10,524 nucleotides of DNA from Candidatus Woesearchaeota archaeon (GTDB lineage: Archaea; Nanobdellota; Nanobdellia; Woesearchaeales; UBA11576). Positions 6,607-10,524 of the stretch are shown in pieces; the first letter of the stretch is position 1; each line of letters opens with the position of its first letter. Made by a program: the position numbers and the translations under genes. The stretch is from the NCBI GenBank assembly GCA_030591125.1, contig JAUVBP010000025.1:1-10524 (forward strand), given 5' to 3'. The notes under the pieces were generated by a model. That model was not told where the DNA came from. It ran no database searches and saw nothing but the letters and a program-made list of their open reading frames with translations.

Positions 6607-6996
6607 ATGATCCGAAGCGCATTCATCTTTCTTGGATGTATTGACACAATTATTGTTGGGGTGTGTGCTTGCCGATATTTTATGACTTCAACACCATCGT
6701 TCCGAAGATTCCACACCTCAATCTCAGATTTTCGTTTGAAAGGTTTGTTTCACTGGAAGGTCAAAAAGATAGAAAAAGAGCGCGGAATCGCAAGAAGTTG
6801 TGCAATCGATGTCATTTTAGGTGATGACGCAATCTCTCTGTGGCAGAACTACAAGGTGACAGGTGATGGAGAGTGTCTCAATTTTCTCGTCGAGTACAAT
6901 ACTGAAGATGCAGTGGACCTCAATCCATTGGCAGAGTCTGTTTCAGCAGAGATGCGAAAAAGATTTGTCGATGTGTTCATGGATGTGCGTTTATGA
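6607..6996 (+). CDS. Hypothetical protein with atypical codon use
   Basis: The product has 129 residues and I do not recognise a family. Residues about 4-24 are hydrophobic (AFIFLGCIDTIIVGVCACRYF), perhaps a membrane anchor or simply a buried strand-helix. The rest is a mixed, slightly charged domain ending in SAEMRKRFVDVFMDVRL. The leaderless promoter at 6577-6585 argues that it is expressed. Codon use differs from the neighbours: Arg is CGA/CGC/CGT/AGA with no AGG, and Ile is ATC/ATT with ATA rare, whereas nearby genes favour AGG and use ATA freely. This suggests a foreign or fast-evolving gene, or less likely a chance open frame. If the anchor were spurious, M26 at 6682 could be the start. 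It is divergent from the lipoprotein gene, and a T-rich stretch follows. Confidence 0.55.
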   Translation: MIRSAFIFLGCIDTIIVGVCACRYFMTSTPSFRRFHTSISDFRLKGLFHWKVKKIEKERGIARSCAIDVILGDDAISLWQNYKVTGDGECLNFLVEYNTEDAVDLNPLAESVSAEMRKRFVDVFMDVRL

Positions 6997-7114
6997 TTAT
7001 TTTCTTCACTGTGCTGTGATGTTTTCGCGTGATGAACATTTTACAATTTTTTGTGTTTTTTTGCTTCTTGCGCTGTCTTTTGCATCATCACATGCAAAGT
7101 TTCTGATTTTCTGA

Positions 7115-7131
7115 TTTTCTCGTCGAGAAAA
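7115..7131. repeat. Perfect 17-bp palindrome TTTTCTCG-T-CGAGAAAA
   Basis: The arms 7115-7122 and 7124-7131 match exactly around one T. This is the same 8-1-8 layout as the grpE operator candidate, but the sequence differs. The 14 bases 7114-7127 also occur at 6881-6894 inside the orphan ORF. It lies about 85 bases before the TATA box of the lysine-rich gene, so an upstream binding site is possible. Confidence 0.4.
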
Positions 7132-7209
7132 ACGCACGTAGTTTTCGTAATTTTTTTCCCTCTCCTGAGTTTTTTTGTGTTTTCACATATTTTTTTCTTT
7201 AAAAACCGT

Positions 7210-7221
7210 AACCTTTATATA
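7210..7221 (+). promoter_or_regulatory. TATA box of the lysine-rich protein gene
   Basis: AACCTTTATATA is identical to the twelve bases at the grpE promoter (381-392). The predicted transcription start is near 7243, leaving a leader of about 57 bases. Within that leader is an 8-1-8 near-palindrome (AGCGCGTT-A-AACGTGCT, 7258-7274, one mismatch that is a G-U pair in RNA). Confidence 0.7.
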
Positions 7222-7300
7222 CTAAAATACGCATAATTACTGTTAATTGTTAGTCTAAGCGCGTTAAACGTGCTTTTACTGGCAGAACGAGGTGAGTGTT

Positions 7301-7597
7301 TTGGCAAAAAAGAAAGCTACAAGAAAAAAGGCAACCCGTAAAAAGGTCGCTAAAAAGAAGCCGGCTAAAAAGAAGAAAGCTGTGAAGAAGAAAGCAGCAA
7401 AGAAAAAGCCAGCTAAGAAGAAGAAAGCTGTAAAGAAGAAAGCAGTTAAGAAGAAAGCAGCAAAGAAAAGGCCAGCTAAGAAAAAGAAGGCTAAAAAGAA
7501 AGCTGTCAAGAAGAAGGCAGTGAAGAAAAAGCCAGCTAAGAAAAAGAAGGCTAAGAAAAAGCCAGCTAAGAAGAAGAAAGCTGCAAAGAAGAAATAA
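7301..7597 (+). CDS. Lysine-rich, histone H1/Hc1-like DNA-binding protein
   Basis: From TTG 7301 the product has 98 residues: 59 Lys, 3 Arg, and otherwise only Ala, Val, Pro, Thr and the start Met. It has no acidic or aromatic residue. It is made of degenerate AxKKK pentamers, with PAKKKKA recurring several times, as in the tails of eukaryotic H1 and in bacterial Hc1/Hc2-like and AlgR3-like proteins. Such chains are disordered and bind DNA or RNA by charge, so nucleoid compaction is the likely role. I chose TTG 7301 because AGGTGA (7290-7295) stands five bases ahead and the protein then begins MAKKK. A GTG at 7292 would sit inside that site. The coding strand is almost pure purine. It has its own strong promoter and strong terminators, so it is a single-gene unit. 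Confidence 0.85.
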   Translation: MAKKKATRKKATRKKVAKKKPAKKKKAVKKKAAKKKPAKKKKAVKKKAVKKKAAKKRPAKKKKAKKKAVKKKAVKKKPAKKKKAKKKPAKKKKAAKKK

Positions 7598-7599
7598 TT

Positions 7600-7669
7600 G
7601 AGCCCAGGCTCTATTATGCCAAAAAGCCTAGCTTTTTGAGCATAAATAAATTCTAGGGTTTTTTTTTGT
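7600..7669 (+). terminator. Double hairpin and T9 terminator of the lysine-rich gene
   Basis: A short hairpin GAGCC/GGCTC (7600-7611) begins three bases after the stop. It is followed by a longer one: TTATGC (7614-7619) with GCATAA (7640-7645), enclosing AAAAAGC (7621-7627) and GCTTTTT (7631-7637). A run of nine T follows at 7659-7667. This is a convincing intrinsic terminator. Confidence 0.75.
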
Positions 7670-7672
7670 TTA

Positions 7673-7709
7673 CCCGACCCCTCAAAGCATGGTCGGGCAT
7701 TATTTTTAT
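7673..7709 (+). terminator. Second hairpin with T-rich tail
   Basis: CCCGACC (7673-7679) pairs with GGTCGGG (7691-7697) across an 11-base loop, and TTATTTTTAT follows. It reads as a second, back-up terminator in the plus direction. It may also slow minus-strand transcription leaving the endonuclease Q gene. Confidence 0.5.
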
Positions 7710-7748
7710 CTGATTCTCGCCGAAAGGCTGTAAATACGGCGATATCAG
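7710..7748. terminator. Hairpin downstream of the endonuclease Q gene
   Basis: CTGAT (7710-7714) with ATCAG (7744-7748), and TCGCCG (7717-7722) with CGGCGA (7737-7742), form an 11-bp interrupted stem with a 14-base loop. It lies 13 bases past the minus-strand stop of the endonuclease Q gene. No T-tract follows in that direction, so it may protect the mRNA end rather than terminate. Confidence 0.35.
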
Positions 7749-7761
7749 GCAGTCTGTACTG

Positions 7762-9087
7762 CTAGAAGTCTGCCAATCCTTTCTGTGAAGGGTCTTTCTT
7801 GGCTTTTTTATCGGGTTTTGGTTTGATCTTACTTATATCTGCATCTTTTGGCAGTATCTGCGGGCCTGCATACTCCCTCTGCGCTTCAGAGAACAGAGGT
7901 ACGCCATATACTCCATCATATCCTGGCTTTAGCTGTATCTTACCTTCCCTATTGAGCAGTATGGCATCTGCCATCTTATCTGATGTCACTTGCTTCAACA
8001 CATCAAGCGGGGTGTTCAGCAATATGTCCATCTCACTCCCGAGTTTCGTAATCTTTCCGTATTCTTCCCATATCTTTTTTGTGGCGATACCTTTTCCATA
8101 GATGTTCGCTACAAGTTCTGATAATGGTATTATCTTGTAGAATGGTGGTGCTCCTTCGCGCTTGTACCCTTCAGGTCTGTCTGCAAGCTCTTCAACCCTG
8201 TGGTGCACTCCGATAGTCATCGGTCTTTTGCACTTAGGACATATCTTGTTCACTTTTATTGATTCTGTAGGGTTCATGCATACATTGCAGTTGCGATGTC
8301 CGTCTTCGTGGTATTTTCCATATACAGGATCCACTTCAACAGTTCCTGCAAGTCCTTCACCAGTCCTTATGGCATCCAGCACGCGCTTGTACGTCAGGTC
8401 TTTACAGCCTAAGTCCAGCAGTGTAGACTCTCTCCCGATCCTCCATGGCCAATATGAATGGAGATCTGAGAATGATACTATCTGCATCTTGTCAAGCTGG
8501 CTGAGTCTCCAGTTCATCGGAGGGTCGCTGCTCAATCCCGTCTCTATCGCGTGTATGTTCTTCAGCTGGTCACCGAACGCTTCTTTGATTGTATCGAATC
8601 CTGATTTGGAGCCGAAGAGTGAGAACCAGGGAGTCCAGATGTGTGCAGGTATCACTTCTGTATCTTTGCTTATGTTGTTGAGCATCTCTGTGAACTCGAT
8701 GCATGATATCTTGAATATCGGCCTGCCATCATAATCCACTCTGCCGCGTTTCTTCAGTTCATCAGTTATCTGATCGACAACATCAAGGCTCGGTGCAAGA
8801 ACGACGTTATGCACGCGCCGGCCTTTATCTCCCTGAGTATACACAAGTGATATCTCTGTCTGCAGCACGAACGGATATCCTGTTGCAGTCCGATACACTC
8901 CATCGCCATGCTCATCAGAAAGTTGCGACTTCAATTCCTTTATCCATTCAGGATGTGTGAAGTCTCCAGTGCCAAGGACATCTACACCTTTCAATCGTGC
9001 ATACTTCTCAAGGTTCTTGAGATCCAGATTGGTGCTGCAACCCCTTGAATGTTTCGAGTGTACGTGAAGGTCTACTATTGTGTTCAT
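7762..9087 (-). CDS. Endonuclease Q (PHP-domain DNA repair nuclease)
   Basis: The product has 441 residues. Endonuclease Q cuts DNA on the 5' side of deaminated bases (uracil, hypoxanthine) and abasic sites. The PHP metal site is complete: H8 and H10 (DLHVHSKHS), D42 and H45 (GTGDFTHPEW), E78 (QTEIS), H93, H149 (PAHIWTPW), and D208 with H210 (SFSDLHSYWP). A Cys4 zinc finger follows (C267, C270, C283, C286), then a C-terminal domain with GYDGVYG. The last seven residues, QKGLADF (435-441), fit the PCNA-interacting pattern QxxLxxF; the Pyrococcus enzyme is known to work with PCNA. The TATA box at 9108-9117 is about 25 bases before ATG 9087, so the mRNA is probably leaderless. A GGGGAGGG run just before the ATG is too close to be a usual ribosome-binding site. 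The gene stands alone, divergent from a membrane-protein gene. Confidence 0.9.
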   Translation of the reverse strand: MNTIVDLHVHSKHSRGCSTNLDLKNLEKYARLKGVDVLGTGDFTHPEWIKELKSQLSDEHGDGVYRTATGYPFVLQTEISLVYTQGDKGRRVHNVVLAPSLDVVDQITDELKKRGRVDYDGRPIFKISCIEFTEMLNNISKDTEVIPAHIWTPWFSLFGSKSGFDTIKEAFGDQLKNIHAIETGLSSDPPMNWRLSQLDKMQIVSFSDLHSYWPWRIGRESTLLDLGCKDLTYKRVLDAIRTGEGLAGTVEVDPVYGKYHEDGHRNCNVCMNPTESIKVNKICPKCKRPMTIGVHHRVEELADRPEGYKREGAPPFYKIIPLSELVANIYGKGIATKKIWEEYGKITKLGSEMDILLNTPLDVLKQVTSDKMADAILLNREGKIQLKPGYDGVYGVPLFSEAQREYAGPQILPKDADISKIKPKPDKKAKKDPSQKGLADF

Positions 9088-9107
9088 ACCCTCCCCGAAC
9101 TATGTAG

Positions 9108-9117
9108 GGTATAAAAA
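9108..9117 (-). promoter_or_regulatory. TATA box of the endonuclease Q gene
   Basis: TTTTTATACC on the minus strand is centred about 25 bases before ATG 9087, which places transcription start at the start codon. Confidence 0.6.
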
Positions 9118-9142
9118 TGTGTTGGAACACTGGCATCGACAA

Positions 9143-9151
9143 TTTATTATA
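9143..9151 (+). promoter_or_regulatory. TATA box of the small membrane-protein gene
   Basis: TTTATTATA is centred about 28 bases before ATG 9175. The transcript would begin within a few bases of the start, so it is nearly leaderless. Confidence 0.5.
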
Positions 9152-9174
9152 CTCCTTTCACTATAAGATATGTG

Positions 9175-9579
9175 ATGGATTTCGATACGTTCTTCAGGCC
9201 GACCAAGGATAAGCTTCTGATACTGCTGGTGTTGGTGCTGTTCGTCCCTTCGCCAGGTCATATCAGTATATTCGTATTCGGTTTCTTCCCTGCCATCATA
9301 ACTTTTCTGTCTCTCTCGAATGAGATTGGGATGTTAGGTCTGGTACCTCTTATGAATATTGTCAGGGTCTTCATATTCTCTTTATTGTTGTTAGGGGCGC
9401 ATTACCTGCTGACTTGCGTCATGCATAAGTTATTTGACAGGAAGACTATCTGGTTGATCCTCGGGTTCCTTATGCTTGCATCACTGCTCGACATATATCT
9501 GGTAGTCGACTGGTACACCCAGAACTGGGTCAATATATTTGGTGTATTGGAGCTCCCGGTATTTCTTGGTGGGTGGTGA
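9175..9579 (+). CDS. Small polytopic membrane protein
   Basis: From ATG 9175 the product has 134 residues; a GTG at 9172 just before it is an alternative. It has four likely membrane helices: about 12-28 (LLILLVLVLFVPSPG), 30-47, 54-80 (LVPLMNIVRVFIFSLLLLGAHYLLTCVM) and 88-112 (IWLILGFLMLASLLDIYLVVDW). Short charged turns such as HKLFDRK separate them. I do not recognise a family. It has its own promoter, is divergent from endonuclease Q and converges on the lipid-kinase gene, so the context gives no role. Confidence 0.75.
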   Translation: MDFDTFFRPTKDKLLILLVLVLFVPSPGHISIFVFGFFPAIITFLSLSNEIGMLGLVPLMNIVRVFIFSLLLLGAHYLLTCVMHKLFDRKTIWLILGFLMLASLLDIYLVVDWYTQNWVNIFGVLELPVFLGGW

Positions 9580-9590
9580 TCCTAAGGATC
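9578..9590. terminator. 13-bp dyad at the convergent gene ends
   Basis: GATCCT-A-AGGATC overlaps the stop of the membrane-protein gene and lies 15 bases from the stop of the convergent kinase-like gene. It might mark a two-way end of transcription, but no T-tract follows. Confidence 0.25.
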
Positions 9591-9604
9591 CGTTGTTTGC
9601 ACAC

Positions 9605-10524
9605 TCACTGCATCGGCCTGTGATTCAATTGCACGAACGGCTGAAGATAAGCTATCTCTATCACCATGTTCCTTCCGCCGGTGAACCTGCCGCCATCACC
9701 GATATATTTCAGTGGCTCTGCATCAGTTATCTCGACGCGTTTCGCAGCTATGTCTGCAACTCCTCTTATGTTCAGGCTGCGGTTGAAGTAGAAGTTCGGC
9801 AGTTTCTTTGCTACATCCAGTATCTTGAGGTTCCCTACAAGGAGATGGAAGTGATAGTCGCTGGCATCGAGAAGCTCTTTTCTCTCCGGTACTGTCGCGT
9901 GGAAGAATGCCTTGAACTGTTTCGGCTTCCTTGGCATCTTGTTGAACGGCTTTATCCCATATAGGTTTGCGTTCATCGTGCCTATTGCCATTGCGTTCCG
10001 ATTATATTCTTTACCGACGATCGTCGTCCCGTCTGCTTTCACTTCCCCTTCAGAGTCCTGGACAAGCCTGTCGATGTATCTGTTCTTGTATATCTTTCCT
10101 ACGCTACGATCACGAGGGAGTACCTTATCAAGTATTGTGGATAATCCTGCTCTTGCGATGAGTTTGAGTGAGTCCATCGGACCAACTACTCCTCCGCGAT
10201 CTTTTGGGCCATAATATTCCTGGAACACATTGTATACCAGGCTGTCTCCATATAATGTCAGGAGCTGGACATTGTCTATGTCTGGGTCGTCTTTGTCATA
10301 CACCATGAGGACTGGCACATATATCCTCCTGAATGCTCTTGTTCCGAACTCTGAGTATTTCTGTATTGCATCATCAAGGTTCTCTGCCATTATCTCTATA
10401 TCTGATTTCATGTCAAGGGTATTGCCGTAAGTGTTGACTGTCCCTTTCATGCGCTGGAATGCTGCCGGAAGGACAAGTCCAGTATCTGGATCAAGTGCCA
10501 TGCTGTTCAACACCCTTCCGAATT
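9605..10524 (-). CDS. Diacylglycerol-kinase-like lipid kinase, N-terminus outside the window
   Basis: The frame is open at the right edge (it begins FGRVLNSMALDPD), so the start is missing; about 305 residues are visible. A GTG at 10513 lies within the reading frame and is probably not the start. LPAAFQRMKGTVNTYGNTL, near 10420-10470, fits the GTxN substrate/nucleotide loop of diacylglycerol/sphingosine-type kinases (usually GTGNDFAR). The final 100 residues, with HLLVGNLKILDVAKKLP, then KRVEITDAEPLKYIGDGG, then VIEIAYLQPFVQL, fit the C-terminal beta sandwich, where DGE is usual and DGG is seen here. Such enzymes phosphorylate a lipid alcohol at the membrane face. The central AIGTMNANLYGIKPFNKMPR stretch is more divergent than in YegS or DgkB. 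The family call is moderate; substrate unknown. Confidence 0.6.
   Translation of the reverse strand, partial: FGRVLNSMALDPDTGLVLPAAFQRMKGTVNTYGNTLDMKSDIEIMAENLDDAIQKYSEFGTRAFRRIYVPVLMVYDKDDPDIDNVQLLTLYGDSLVYNVFQEYYGPKDRGGVVGPMDSLKLIARAGLSTILDKVLPRDRSVGKIYKNRYIDRLVQDSEGEVKADGTTIVGKEYNRNAMAIGTMNANLYGIKPFNKMPRKPKQFKAFFHATVPERKELLDASDYHFHLLVGNLKILDVAKKLPNFYFNRSLNIRGVADIAAKRVEITDAEPLKYIGDGGRFTGGRNMVIEIAYLQPFVQLNHRPMQ

Larger units (their letters stand above)
6997..7300. other. T-rich gene-free stretch with hairpins and T-runs
   Basis: About 300 bases have no credible gene; the short open frames here translate to Phe/Ser/Leu-rich shadow peptides. On the plus strand the first 200 bases are rich in T with several runs of seven or more T. 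A hairpin (TTTGCAT 7079-7085, ATGCAAA 7092-7098) is followed by a pyrimidine-rich tail. A perfect 17-bp palindrome lies at 7115-7131, and another small hairpin (TGTG/CACA) lies near 7180. The last 90 bases hold the promoter and leader of the lysine-rich gene. It probably acts as terminator and insulator for the orphan ORF. Confidence 0.5.

Noticed and set aside
6881-7127. The 14-base repeat at 6881-6894 and 7114-7127 as target-site duplication of a mobile element.
   Set aside because: No transposase or terminal inverted repeats lie between the copies, and one 14-base match in 10 kb is not rare enough to rule out chance.
7292-7300. GTG start of the lysine-rich protein.
   Set aside because: The GTG is part of the AGGTGA site itself; TTG 7301 has correct spacing and gives MAKKK.
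7276-7509. Phe/Ala-rich 77-codon frame opposite the lysine-rich gene.
   Set aside because: It is the exact antisense of AAG/AAA/GCT repeats, so its composition is forced.
7301-7597. CRISPR-like or minisatellite array.
   Set aside because: The repeats are degenerate, in frame and coding; there are no spacers.
8162-8734. A 190-codon open frame on the plus strand opposite endonuclease Q.
   Set aside because: It is fully inside a well-supported gene and encodes a Ser/Leu/Cys-rich shadow peptide.
1-10524. tRNA, rRNA, CRISPR array, insertion sequence or phage genes.
   Set aside because: None was recognised on either strand by eye; a tRNA and covariance-model search would settle small RNAs.

Overview
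The window looks archaeal. Genes are preceded by TTTATATA-type TATA boxes, and in several cases the box sits about 25-29 bases before the start codon, so those mRNAs should have almost no leader. Other starts carry GGAGGT/AGGTGA ribosome-binding sites. Arg is mostly AGG and Ile often ATA, and there is an archaeal endonuclease Q. The DnaK/DnaJ/GrpE set is of the bacterial type that many mesophilic archaea carry. A DPANN (Woesearchaeota-like) or other mesophilic euryarchaeal source fits, but sequence reading alone does not fix the lineage.

Region 1 (1-5642) is a heat-shock/chaperone block. A divergent winged-helix regulator (1-332, minus, cut by the window edge) faces a plus-strand series: grpE, a YkgJ-type Cys-cluster protein, a DUF3467 protein, dnaK, an HD-domain phosphohydrolase and dnaJ. 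The first two genes and the last two overlap at their stop/start codons. A perfect 17-bp palindrome (416-432) lies just downstream of the grpE TATA box, where an archaeal repressor would block RNA polymerase. The regulator plus palindrome therefore looks like an archaeal counterpart of bacterial HrcA/CIRCE. The dnaK leader holds two further small dyads with the same CAAG centre.

Region 2 (5643-7300) holds a convergent minus-strand lipoprotein, then a divergent orphan ORF with unlike codon use, then about 300 bases of T-rich sequence with several T-runs, hairpins and a 17-bp palindrome.

Region 3 (7301-7760) encodes a 98-residue protein that is 60% lysine, of histone H1/Hc1-like composition, followed by a run of hairpins and T-tracts.

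Region 4 (7761-10524) holds endonuclease Q (minus) with a C-terminal PCNA-binding-like motif, a small four-helix membrane protein (plus), and the C-terminal part of a diacylglycerol-kinase-like lipid kinase (minus) that runs off the right edge. The window begins AATTC and ends GAATT, as a filled-in EcoRI fragment would.

The strongest candidate for something not yet described is the chaperone block: a local regulator, a palindromic operator candidate, and three non-chaperone genes (Cys-cluster, DUF3467, HD hydrolase) built into the grpE-dnaK-dnaJ series.
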